From assembly GCF_004353825.1 (NCBI RefSeq), contig NZ_SMNA01000017.1:1-60481 (forward strand): a stretch of DNA of 60,481 nucleotides, in the 5' to 3' direction. Of the stretch, positions 53,191-60,481 are shown one piece after another. Source of the DNA: Occultella glacieicola (GTDB taxonomy: Bacteria; Actinomycetota; Actinomycetes; Actinomycetales; Beutenbergiaceae). Both the position numbers and the translations under genes were made by a program. The notes under the pieces were generated by a model that was given only the letters and a program-made list of their open reading frames with translations, was not told the DNA's origin and did not search any database. Numbering within the stretch: position 1 is the stretch's first letter; each line of letters begins with the position of its first letter.

Positions 53191-53337
53191 CCGGCGGCCC
53201 GGTCGTGGTGGACTTGGGTGGTGGTCCCCGACAGTGACGCAACGATCCCGCCCGCCCGGCACGCCCTCGCGCCGGCGCCTCGGTCGCGTGCCGCGGGAGG
53301 CGACCCGACTGCTCCCGCGCGCGACGCCGTCGTACGG

Positions 53338-54177
53338 GTGCGACTGGACGTCGCCTACGACGGCACGGGCTTCTCCGGCTGGGCCACCCAGCCAGGACTG
53401 CGCACCGTCCAGGGTGAGATCGAGGCAGGGCTGGCCCGGGTGCTCCGGCTGGCCGAGCCTGCCCGCCTGACCGTCGCGGGCCGGACCGACGCGGGCGTGC
53501 ACGCCCGCGGGCAGGTGGCCCATGTGGACCTGCCCGGGACCGCGTGGGCAGCCACCCCCGGGCGCAGCGACCGGGTGCCCGCGGAGGCCCTGCGGCGCAG
53601 GCTGGCGGCGGTGCTCGCGCCCGACGTCGTGGTGCGCGGTGTCGCTCCCGCGCCGACCGGTTTCGATGCGAGGTTCTCCGCGATCTGGCGGCGCTACTGC
53701 TACCGGCTCGTCGACACGATCGGTGCCCGGGACCCATCGACCCGCGCCGCAGTGACATGGCACGGGCGTGGGCTGGACGTCGACGCCATGGATGCCGCGG
53801 CCCGGGACCTCGTCGGCGAGCACGACTTCGCCTCGTACTGCAAGCCCCGCCCTGGGGCCACGACGATCCGGACCCTGCAGGAGTTCTCCTGGCGGCGCGA
53901 CCGTGCCTCCGGGGTGATCGAGGCCAGGGTGCGCGCCGACGCGTTCTGCCACTCGATGGTCCGAGCCCTCGTCGGCGGGTGCCTCGTGGTGGGGGAGGGA
54001 CGTGCAGCGCCGGACTGGCCCGGGCTCGTGCTCGCGGCTCAGCGTCGCGATCCCCGGGTCACGGTCGCACCCGCGCGCGGGCTCACCCTCGAGGAGGTCG
54101 CCTACCCGCCCGACGGCGAACTCGCCGCCCGCGCACGCGTCGCCAGGGCGGTGCGAACCCTGGCACCGAAGGACTGA
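53338..54177 (+). CDS. truA: tRNA pseudouridine synthase A
   Basis: This 279-aa enzyme converts uridines 38-40 of tRNA anticodon arms to pseudouridine. The catalytic Asp is D51 in [18 protein letters not shown], and [16 protein letters not shown] and [14 protein letters not shown] are conserved. The GTG at 53338 begins the fold directly. In-frame GTGs at 53218 and 53221 would add about 40 Pro/Ala-rich residues, and no ribosome site decides between them. truA often follows rplQ; two genes separate them here. Confidence 0.93.
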   Translation: MRLDVAYDGTGFSGWATQPGLRTVQGEIEAGLARVLRLAEPARLTVAGRTDAGVHARGQVAHVDLPGTAWAATPGRSDRVPAEALRRRLAAVLAPDVVVRGVAPAPTGFDARFSAIWRRYCYRLVDTIGARDPSTRAAVTWHGRGLDVDAMDAAARDLVGEHDFASYCKPRPGATTIRTLQEFSWRRDRASGVIEARVRADAFCHSMVRALVGGCLVVGEGRAAPDWPGLVLAAQRRDPRVTVAPARGLTLEEVAYPPDGELAARARVARAVRTLAPKD

Positions 54178-54224
54178 CCGCGTCCCTGCCGCGTCCTGCC
54201 GGCCTCGCTCGCGGCGCTCGCGGG

Positions 54225-54761
54225 TCAGGACCGGCTGCTCCTGGGGCGGTCGGAGTCGTCGTCACGGTCCGGGCGGGACTCGTCCGGCAACCCGTCCTCG
54301 TCACCACGCACGTAGGCGACCACACCCTCGGGATCCGGCTCGCCGTCGTCGTCCTCGTCCTCGCCGACCACGATGTGGATCGCTGCCTCCTCCGCAGAGG
54401 CCGCACCGCCCGCGATGCCGGCGTCCCGGCCCCACCCGTCCTGCTCCCGGGCGCCGTCGCGGATGTCCTCGAGGCGCCCGGCCCGGTCGGCCTGGCGGTA
54501 CTCGGTCGCGCCGGTCTCCTGCCACGCCTCCGGCCGCTCCTGAGCCAGGTGCTGGTCGTGACTCTCGCCGCGGGACTCCTCATAGGCGGTCTCGCCCCAG
54601 TGGTTGGTCCGCTCCCGGTCGGGGGGTGAGTAGCCCTCGTCCAGCAGGTCGTCCACGGCCCGCGACTCCAGCGTGTCCTCACGAGCCAGCTGATCGTTGT
54701 CACCCTCGCCGGGCAGCTCGGGATCGGCGCTGGTGCCCGGGGTCTCCTCGGTTCCGCTCAT
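54225..54761 (-). CDS. DUF5709-like acidic protein
   Basis: This 178-aa very acidic hydrophilic protein has no TM segment. The middle, DDLLDEGYSPPDRERTNHWG followed by ESHDQHLAQERPEAW, resembles the actinobacterial DUF5709 family of unknown function. The C-terminal half is Asp/Glu-rich with an Arg/Ser end. The ATG at 54761 is preceded by GAGGG, while the longer open frame overlaps the divergent gene's upstream region. It is a single gene, divergent from the ABC-F gene. Confidence 0.75.
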   Translation of the reverse strand: MSGTEETPGTSADPELPGEGDNDQLAREDTLESRAVDDLLDEGYSPPDRERTNHWGETAYEESRGESHDQHLAQERPEAWQETGATEYRQADRAGRLEDIRDGAREQDGWGRDAGIAGGAASAEEAAIHIVVGEDEDDDGEPDPEGVVAYVRGDEDGLPDESRPDRDDDSDRPRSSRS

Positions 54762-54912
54762 GCCCTCAGACTGGCACCTCCGGCCCGAGCGCGCACCAGT
54801 TCCCGTCCTGGACGGAGCATCGGTGGGACCCGACCCGCCACGAAACGGCACTTCGCGCCGGCCCCGGTGGAATCAAGTTGGTCCAGGGCCGCGCTGGCAG
54901 CATGCTGGGACC

Positions 54913-56595
54913 GTGGCACATCTGGAACTGGCCGGGATCGGCTTGAGCCTGCCTGACGGGCGGGCCCTGCTCGATGACGTCTCGCTGCGCGTCGGTGAGG
55001 GTGCGCGGATGGCGCTGATCGGCCCGAACGGCGCCGGTAAGTCGACCCTCCTGCGGATCGCCACGGGGCGGTTGGCATCGCATGCCGGGACGGTGACGCA
55101 CTCCGGCTCGCTGGCGGTCATGGACCAGTGGGTGGGCCGGGACGCGGACGAGCGGACCGTCCGCGACCTGCTCGTCGAGCACGCGCCACCGATGCCAGCC
55201 GCCGTTGCCCGCCGGGTCGACGCGGCGGAGGAGGCGATGATGCTCGCCGACGACGAGTCCACGCAGCTCGCCTATGCGCAGGCGCTCGCCGACTGGGCCG
55301 ACATCGGCGGGTATCAGCTCGAGGCCGAATGGGACGAGATCTGCATGTCGGTGCTCGCCCAGCCGTTCGAGCGGGCCCAGTGGCGCCGTGCGGACACCCT
55401 CTCCGGTGGTGAGGCGAAGCGACTCGTGCTGACCGCGCTGCTGCGCGGCCCCAGTGACATCCTGGTGCTGGATGAGCCGGACAACTCCCTGGACGTGCCC
55501 GCGAAGCGGTGGCTCGAGGGGCAGCTCCGAGCCAGCGGCAAGGCCATCCTCTTCATCAGTCACGATCGCGAACTCCTGGCCGCGACCGCCACGCAGATCG
55601 CGACCCTCGAGCCGGCCGCGTCCGGGTCCACCCTCTGGATCCACGGGGGTGGCTTCGGCAACTACGCGCAGGCCCGTGCCGACCGGATGGCGCGACTGGA
55701 GGACCTGCGCCGCCGGTGGGACGAGGAACACCAGAAGCTGCGCACCCTGATGCTGATGTACAAGCAGAAGGCGTCCTACAACGCCGACATGGCCTCGCGC
55801 TATCAGGCGGCACGGACCCGGCTGGAGAAGTTCGAGCGGGCCGGCCCTCCGCAGGAGGTCACCCGGGACCAGCACGTGAGCATGCGACTGACCGGCGGCC
55901 GGACGGCGAAGCGGGCCGTGGTGTGCACCTCGCTCGCCCTCCGGGGGCTGACCGAGCCGTTCGATCTCGAGATCTGGTTCGGTGAACGGGTCGCGGTGCT
56001 CGGGGCGAACGGCACCGGCAAGTCCCACCTGCTCCGGCTGCTGGCCGGCGGTGGCACCGACCCGGACGTGGCGCACCGGCCGGTCACCGACGTGCTGCCG
56101 GAGCCGGTCGCGCACACCGGCAGGGCCGTACTGGGTTCGCGCGTGCTGCCGGGCTGGTTCACGCAGCAGGCTCTCCCGCCGGCGCTCGTCGGGCGCACAC
56201 TCGTGGAGATCCTCGGCCGTGGCGAGGGCCGCCGGCACGGCATCCCGCGCGAGCAGGCCGGCCGGGTCCTGGACCGCTACGAACTGGCCGCCGCCGCGGA
56301 GCAGCGCGTGGAGACGCTGTCCGGTGGACAGGTCGCCCGACTGCAGATCCTCCTGCTAGAACTGGCCGGAGCGACCTTGCTCCTGCTCGACGAGCCCACG
56401 GACAACCTCGACCTGCACTCGGCGCAGGCCCTCGAGGCCGGCCTCACGGCGTTCGAGGGCACCGTGATCGCGGTGACCCACGACCGCTGGTTCACGCGCA
56501 CCTTCGACCGGTTCGTGCAGGTGCGCGCCGATGGTCGGGTCGTGGAGACCGATGAACCCGTGTGGGACGATGACGGGGCGATGCGGGTGCGCTGA
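54913..56595 (+). CDS. ABC-F family ATPase
   Basis: This 560-aa protein has two ABC ATPase domains in one chain and no membrane segment, as in ABC-F proteins that act on ribosomes. NBD1 has Walker A GPNGAGKST (37-45), LSGGE (163-167) and LDEPD. The linker is helical (around 260-300), and NBD2 has GANGTGKS, LSGGQ and LLDEPTDNLDL. The first domain has DEPDNSLD in place of the common DEPTNHLD. The GTG at 54913 is chosen because the protein then starts at the first beta strand. Antibiotic protection cannot be inferred from sequence alone. Confidence 0.9.
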   Translation: MAHLELAGIGLSLPDGRALLDDVSLRVGEGARMALIGPNGAGKSTLLRIATGRLASHAGTVTHSGSLAVMDQWVGRDADERTVRDLLVEHAPPMPAAVARRVDAAEEAMMLADDESTQLAYAQALADWADIGGYQLEAEWDEICMSVLAQPFERAQWRRADTLSGGEAKRLVLTALLRGPSDILVLDEPDNSLDVPAKRWLEGQLRASGKAILFISHDRELLAATATQIATLEPAASGSTLWIHGGGFGNYAQARADRMARLEDLRRRWDEEHQKLRTLMLMYKQKASYNADMASRYQAARTRLEKFERAGPPQEVTRDQHVSMRLTGGRTAKRAVVCTSLALRGLTEPFDLEIWFGERVAVLGANGTGKSHLLRLLAGGGTDPDVAHRPVTDVLPEPVAHTGRAVLGSRVLPGWFTQQALPPALVGRTLVEILGRGEGRRHGIPREQAGRVLDRYELAAAAEQRVETLSGGQVARLQILLLELAGATLLLLDEPTDNLDLHSAQALEAGLTAFEGTVIAVTHDRWFTRTFDRFVQVRADGRVVETDEPVWDDDGAMRVR

Positions 56596-56642
56596 GCAGC
56601 GCGGGGCGTGATGAACGTCGCTCTGCGGGTCCCTGCCTCGCT

Positions 56643-56672
56643 TTGACCGTGACGGCACGCTCGGAGTACTCT
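56643..56672 (+). promoter_or_regulatory. rplM-rpsI promoter
   Basis: TTGACC (56643-56648), an 18-bp spacer and TACTCT (56667-56672), followed by GGGGAG. The spacing and -10 context (GGAGTACTCTGG) almost match the rpsL promoter. Confidence 0.75.
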
Positions 56673-56854
56673 GGGGAGTCGTTGTGCGTCCGCGTTCGCT
56701 GGTCGGTGCCTCCCACTCACCGCATCGCGCGTGATGATGACGCGCACCACCACCGAAGTGACCATCCGGTCCACTGTGTGTCCGCGCCCCGCCGGGGCCG
56801 AGGGGGCAGGCAGTGTGCCGCAAGCAGACCAGCAGAGAAACGAAGGCTACGACC

Positions 56855-57298
56855 GTGCGTACGTACACCCCCAAGGCAGGCGAGACCGAGCGCAACTGGT
56901 ACGTCATCGACGCTGCCGACGTCGTCCTCGGCCGCCTGGCCACCCAGGTCGCCACCTTGCTCCGGGGCAAGCACAAGGCGACCTTCGCCCCCCACGTGGA
57001 CGGCGGCGACTTCGTCATCGTCGTCAACGCGGACAAGATCGCGCTGACCGGTGCGAAGCGGGAGAACAAGCTCGCCTACCGCCACTCGGGCTACCCGGGT
57101 GGACTGCGGGCGACGAACTACGCCGAGCTGCTCGAGAAGCACCCGGAGCGGGCCGTCGAGATGGCCGTCCGGGGCATGATCCCCAAGACCCGCCTGGGCC
57201 GCGCCCAGATGCGCAAGCTGAAGGTCTATGCCGGCGCCGAGCACCCGCACTCGGCGCAGCAGCCCACGACCTTCGAGATCACCCAGGTCGCGCAGTAA
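56855..57298 (+). CDS. rplM: 50S ribosomal protein L13
   Basis: This 147-aa protein is an early 50S assembly protein. The sequence [40 protein letters not shown] and the end [17 protein letters not shown] are conserved. The GTG at 56855 is used because it gives the family N-terminus; the longer frame starts in the leader. A 43-nt spacer leads to rpsI. Confidence 0.98.
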   Translation: MRTYTPKAGETERNWYVIDAADVVLGRLATQVATLLRGKHKATFAPHVDGGDFVIVVNADKIALTGAKRENKLAYRHSGYPGGLRATNYAELLEKHPERAVEMAVRGMIPKTRLGRAQMRKLKVYAGAEHPHSAQQPTTFEITQVAQ

Positions 57299-57341
57299 CG
57301 CGCACCGCGCTCACTGCCGCGAAGAAGAACTTAGGAGAATC

Positions 57342-57836
57342 GTGTCCGAGACCATCACCGAGATCGAAGACCTCGAGGGCGACGCCCCCTCGTCGTACAC
57401 CACCGAGTCGGCCGCCGCCGCCACGACCGGCGCCGGCCGCTCGCTGACTGCTCCGGGCGCCGCCCTGGGTCGCCGCAAGGAGGCCATCGCCCGCGTGCGA
57501 CTGGTTCCCGGCACCGGCACCTGGAAGGTCAACGGCCGTACCCTCGAGGAGTACTTCCCGAACAAGCTGCACCAGCAGCTGGTCAGCGCGCCGTTCACGC
57601 TGCTCGACCTCGGCGGGCGCTTCGACGTCATCGCCCGGATCACCGGTGGTGGGGTGTCCGGCCAGGCCGGCGCGCTGCGCCTGGCGATCGCGCGAGCGCT
57701 GAACGAGATCGACGCGGAGTCGAACCGGGCCACGCTCAAGCGGGCCGGCTTCCTCACCCGCGACGCTCGGGTCACCGAGCGTAAGAAGGCCGGCCTCAAG
57801 AAGGCCCGTAAGGCCCCCCAGTACTCCAAGCGCTGA
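57342..57836 (+). CDS. rpsI: 30S ribosomal protein S9
   Basis: This 164-aa protein has a C-terminal tail that reaches P-site tRNA. An acidic and Ala/Thr-rich extension of about 40 residues precedes the core, which begins with [17 protein letters not shown]. The end [14 protein letters not shown] is intact, which is needed for tRNA contact. TTAGGAG lies 5 nt before the GTG at 57342. The terminator follows after 27 nt. Confidence 0.98.
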   Translation: MSETITEIEDLEGDAPSSYTTESAAAATTGAGRSLTAPGAALGRRKEAIARVRLVPGTGTWKVNGRTLEEYFPNKLHQQLVSAPFTLLDLGGRFDVIARITGGGVSGQAGALRLAIARALNEIDAESNRATLKRAGFLTRDARVTERKKAGLKKARKAPQYSKR

Positions 57837-57863
57837 CCGCCCGCCGGTTCGACGCAGTACTAC

Positions 57864-57905
57864 CATCGGCCCCGAGCGACCCATGTGGTCCGCTCGGGGC
57901 CGATG
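57864..57905 (+). terminator. Terminator after rpsI
   Basis: CATCGGCCCCGAGCG (57864-57878) pairs perfectly over 15 bp with CGCTCGGGGCCGATG (57891-57905). It separates rplM-rpsI from glmM. Confidence 0.85.
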
Positions 57906-57953
57906 TCATGTCGCCCACCGACGGGGCGTTGGCAGCACAGAGAGGCACGATCG

Positions 57954-59306
57954 ATGGCACGACTTTTCGGCACGGACGGGGTCCGAGGTCTGGCGAACCG
58001 GGAGGTGACCGCCGAGCTCGCGCTGCAGTTGGGCACCGCCGCGGCGCACGTCCTCGGCGAGCGGGGTACGTTCGGCGACCACCGACCGCGGGCGATCGTG
58101 GGCAGGGACCCGAGGGTCTCCGGGCAGTTCCTCGCGGCGGCCGTGATCGCGGGGCTCGCCAGTGCGGGCGTTGACACCGAGGACCTCGGGGTACTTCCGA
58201 CTCCCGCCGTGGCGTACCTGACCGCCGCCGAGAACGCCGACCTCGCCGTGATGATCTCCGCATCCCACAACCCGATGGCGGACAACGGCATCAAGTTCTT
58301 CGCACGGGGTGGGGTCAAGCTCGACGACGCGGTCGAGGACGCCATCGAGAGCGAACTGGGTAACTCCTGGGAGTTGCCCACGGGCGCCGACGTCGGACGC
58401 ATCACGCTCGACCGCGGCGTCGGCGGCGACCGGTATGTCCAACATCTGCTGAGCACGATCGGGCACGACCTGACCGGACTGCGGATCGCCGTCGACTGCG
58501 CGAACGGAGCGGCCAGCGAGGTCGGTCCCGAGGTCCTCCGGGCCGCCGGCGCCGACGTCGTGGTCATCAACGCCTCACCCGACGGCCGCAACATCAACGA
58601 GAAGTGCGGCTCGACGCATCCCGAACAGCTCCAGGCCGCCGTGGTGGCGTCCGAGTCGCACCTCGGGGTCGCGTACGACGGCGACGCCGATCGGTGCCTT
58701 GCCGTCGACCACACCGGTGCCCTGGTGGACGGGGACCAGATCATGGGCCTGCTCGCGCTGGCGTTGGCGGAGGAAGGCCGGCTCGCGCACAACACCCTGG
58801 TCGTCACCGTGATGAGCAACCTCGGTCTGATCCTCGCGATGCGGGAGGCAGGCATCCGCACCGAACAGACCGGTGTCGGTGACCGTTACGTGCTCGAGGC
58901 GATGCGCGCCGGCGGGTTCAGCCTCGGGGGTGAGCAGTCCGGCCACGTGATCATGTCCGACCACGCGACCACCGGTGACGGCGTCCTGACCGGCCTGCAC
59001 CTCGCCGCCCGGGTGGCCGCCACCGGTCGGACCCTGGCCGACCTGGCCTCGGTGGTCCGGCGCCTGCCCCAGGTGCTGATCAACGTGCCGGGCGTGGACA
59101 AGGCCCGTGTGGACTCCGACGAGGGGGTCGCGTCCGCGGTCACTGCGGCGCAGGCCCGGCTCGGCGAGACCGGTCGGGTGCTGCTGCGTTCCTCCGGGAC
59201 CGAGCCACTGGTGCGGGTCATGGTCGAGGCGGCCGAGCAGGGGCAGGCCGAGTCGGAGGCGCGCACGCTCAGCGACGTCGTCCTGGCCAGGCTCGCTCTC
59301 GCCTGA
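57954..59306 (+). CDS. glmM: Phosphoglucosamine mutase
   Basis: This 450-aa enzyme converts glucosamine-6-phosphate to glucosamine-1-phosphate for peptidoglycan and other envelope sugars. The phosphoserine loop [12 protein letters not shown] places the catalytic Ser at S104. The metal loop DGDADRCL, the sugar loop GGEQSGHVI and the C-terminal phosphate loop [12 protein letters not shown] are complete. The ATG at 57954 gives [12 protein letters not shown]. rplM-rpsI-glmM is a widespread order. def begins 5 nt after its stop. Confidence 0.98.
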   Translation: MARLFGTDGVRGLANREVTAELALQLGTAAAHVLGERGTFGDHRPRAIVGRDPRVSGQFLAAAVIAGLASAGVDTEDLGVLPTPAVAYLTAAENADLAVMISASHNPMADNGIKFFARGGVKLDDAVEDAIESELGNSWELPTGADVGRITLDRGVGGDRYVQHLLSTIGHDLTGLRIAVDCANGAASEVGPEVLRAAGADVVVINASPDGRNINEKCGSTHPEQLQAAVVASESHLGVAYDGDADRCLAVDHTGALVDGDQIMGLLALALAEEGRLAHNTLVVTVMSNLGLILAMREAGIRTEQTGVGDRYVLEAMRAGGFSLGGEQSGHVIMSDHATTGDGVLTGLHLAARVAATGRTLADLASVVRRLPQVLINVPGVDKARVDSDEGVASAVTAAQARLGETGRVLLRSSGTEPLVRVMVEAAEQGQAESEARTLSDVVLARLALA

Positions 59307-59311
59307 GTCGA

Positions 59312-59965
59312 ATGGGCCACGAGACGGCCGGGCCGTTGGCGGCGCGGGTCCGGGAGTTGCTCGACCACGCCCAGGACGGCGTCGTGCCGATCGTGCGGGC
59401 CGGCGAGCCGGTCCTACGGCGACGGGCACCGGCCTACCGGGGCGAGCTCGACGCCGGCCTGCTGAACGACCTGATCGCGTCGATGTTCGCCACGATGCGC
59501 GCGGCCCCGGGTGTCGGACTGGCCGCGCCGCAGATCGGCCTACCCCTGGCGCTCGCCGTCATCGAGGACCCGGGCGCGGCCGATCCGGACGTGGCGCAGA
59601 CGCGCGAGCGGTATCCGGTTGCGCCGATGGTCCTGGTGAACCCGCGCTACGAGCCCGTGGACACCGATGTCGCCGAGTTCTACGAAGGCTGCCTGTCCAT
59701 CCCCGGCTGGGTCGCGGTGCGTCGCCGCCGCCGCACGGTTCGGCTGCGGGCAGAGACCCTCGACGGCACATCCACCGTGGCGACCACGTCCGGGTGGCTC
59801 GCGAGGATCGTGCAGCACGAGACCGACCACCTGGCCGGCGAGCTGTTCCTCGACCGGGCCGAACCGAGGTCGCTCGCGCACGAGAGTCTGGCCGCGCGTT
59901 GGGCCGGCCCGGCCGACCCGACGCTGGCCGCGGAGGCACTCGGGTTCGACCTGTCCGGGCCATGA
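59312..59965 (+). CDS. def: Peptide deformylase
   Basis: This 217-aa iron-type enzyme removes formyl groups from nascent proteins. Motif 1 GVGLAAPQIG (67-76), motif 2 EGCLSIPG with metal ligand C127, and motif 3 QHETDHLAG with H169, E170 and H173 are all present. The ATG at 59312 is 5 nt after glmM, so the two are likely cotranscribed. Functionally it fits with map elsewhere in the window. Two deformylase genes are common in actinobacteria; only this one is visible. Confidence 0.96.
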   Translation: MGHETAGPLAARVRELLDHAQDGVVPIVRAGEPVLRRRAPAYRGELDAGLLNDLIASMFATMRAAPGVGLAAPQIGLPLALAVIEDPGAADPDVAQTRERYPVAPMVLVNPRYEPVDTDVAEFYEGCLSIPGWVAVRRRRRTVRLRAETLDGTSTVATTSGWLARIVQHETDHLAGELFLDRAEPRSLAHESLAARWAGPADPTLAAEALGFDLSGP

Positions 59966-60134
59966 TGTGTTCCGCCCCACAGGTGTGGCCGCAGCCCGGC
60001 CGGACGAGGTCATCCGAGTGACCCGCGAACCCCTCTCCAAGGGGGCGGAATCGGCGAGATCGCGCGGCTCGCACGGGTGTCGTGCATGGGGCGGGATGGC
60101 CGTCCACGAGCGTGCCGGGAGGCACCGACACGAT

Positions 60135-60163
60135 TTGACCCCCTACCCGGAGCCGCGTAGTGT
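60135..60163 (+). promoter_or_regulatory. rRNA operon promoter P1
   Basis: TTGACC (60135-60140), a 17-bp spacer and TAGTGT (60158-60163). Confidence 0.65.
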
Positions 60164-60331
60164 TACATCTCGTTGCCCCGACAGGGAGGAACGGACACCG
60201 CGAGGTGGCCAGTCCCCGGTCAGGCAGCCCCTGGATCCGGTCCGGCCGGCGCGAAGCGCATGGAAGGCCAGGAAGCGGAACCCAAACCAGATCGGTCACG
60301 ATCGGTGTCGGCGCACATTGGCCGGCTCGAT

Positions 60332-60361
60332 TTGGAAGACTCGGACTGGATGGGCTAGGGT
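60332..60361 (+). promoter_or_regulatory. rRNA operon promoter P2
   Basis: TTGGAA (60332-60337), an 18-bp spacer and TAGGGT (60356-60361), about 170 bp downstream of P1. Confidence 0.6.
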
Positions 60362-60418
60362 AGAGAGGTTGCCCCAGCGAGGATCTTGGTTGGTCTGGTG
60401 TTGGTGCGCGTCCGCTCC

Positions 60419-60481
60419 TTGAGAACTCAACAGTGTGTCATATGATCGATGCCGAATAGTTTGTTTATTTGGTTTGACCAG
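60419..60481 (+). promoter_or_regulatory. 16S rRNA leader (5' part)
   Basis: TTGAGAACTCAACAGTGTG (60419-60437) is the conserved leader motif found ahead of actinobacterial rRNA genes; its first part is an inverted repeat, TTGAG-AA-CTCAA. An AT-rich stretch to the window edge follows, as in regions just before mature 16S. The rRNA gene itself is not in the window. Confidence 0.65.

Larger units (their letters stand above)
59966..60481 (+). other. Gene-free interval with rRNA operon promoters and leader
   Basis: No reading frame here shows coding character. The first 150 bp contain only a weak GC hairpin (about 60029-60045). From 60135 on, two promoters and an rRNA leader can be recognised, so a 16S rRNA gene should start just past the right edge. 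Confidence 0.7.

Overview
The window is chromosomal DNA of a high-GC actinobacterium. The evidence is the roughly 70% GC content, GTG and TTG starts on many core genes, the order tRNA-Trp - secE - nusG - rplK - rplA, a zinc-binding S14, and several apparently leaderless genes with a TANNNT box 6-9 nt before the start codon. rpsD is absent from between rpsK and rpoA, which suggests Micrococcales (Beutenbergiaceae/Ruaniaceae/Cellulomonadaceae-like). The family is a guess.

The window is almost entirely the transcription/translation core. Left edge: the Ala/Pro-rich tail of an unknown gene converges on an OmpR-type two-component pair (247-2465, minus). tRNA-Trp, secE, nusG, rplK, rplA, rplJ, rplL, rpoB and rpoC follow on the plus strand (2644-14794). 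A first accessory block (14.9-20.5 kb) holds an FMN reductase and a minus-strand series: GPH sugar transporter, ChbG/YdjC deacetylase, then two ABC-2 permeases and their ATPase. The str operon (rpsL-rpsG-fusA-tuf) ends at a strong terminator. It is followed by a small gene encoding an orphan EF-Tu domain-2-like barrel, then the S10 and spc operons (26.5-39.1 kb) through secY-adk-map.

A second accessory block of about 9 kb (39.1-48.2 kb) separates map from infA. It contains a polyprenyl glycosylphosphotransferase that would start exopolysaccharide synthesis, a CysQ/IMPase-like protein lacking two metal ligands, two tandem MalT-type LuxR regulators (the second with degraded Walker motifs), and a 770-bp non-coding stretch packed with palindromes and a duplicated 39-nt hairpin. 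The alpha operon (infA-rpmJ-rpsM-rpsK | rpoA-rplQ) follows. A third accessory block holds an alpha/beta hydrolase, a ROK kinase, truA, a DUF5709 protein and an ABC-F ATPase. The end carries rplM-rpsI, glmM and def, then promoters and leader of an rRNA operon whose 16S gene would start just beyond the right edge.

The core genes are intact and their operons are separated by GC-rich hairpin terminators and recognisable promoters. The most unusual signals are regulatory or paralogous: a 23-nt element shared exactly by the rpsL and rpsJ leaders, an attenuator-like rplJ leader, the orphan EF-Tu barrel, the regulator pair, the pseudoenzyme-like CysQ, and the structured gap before infA. No transposase, integrase, CRISPR array or phage gene was seen.
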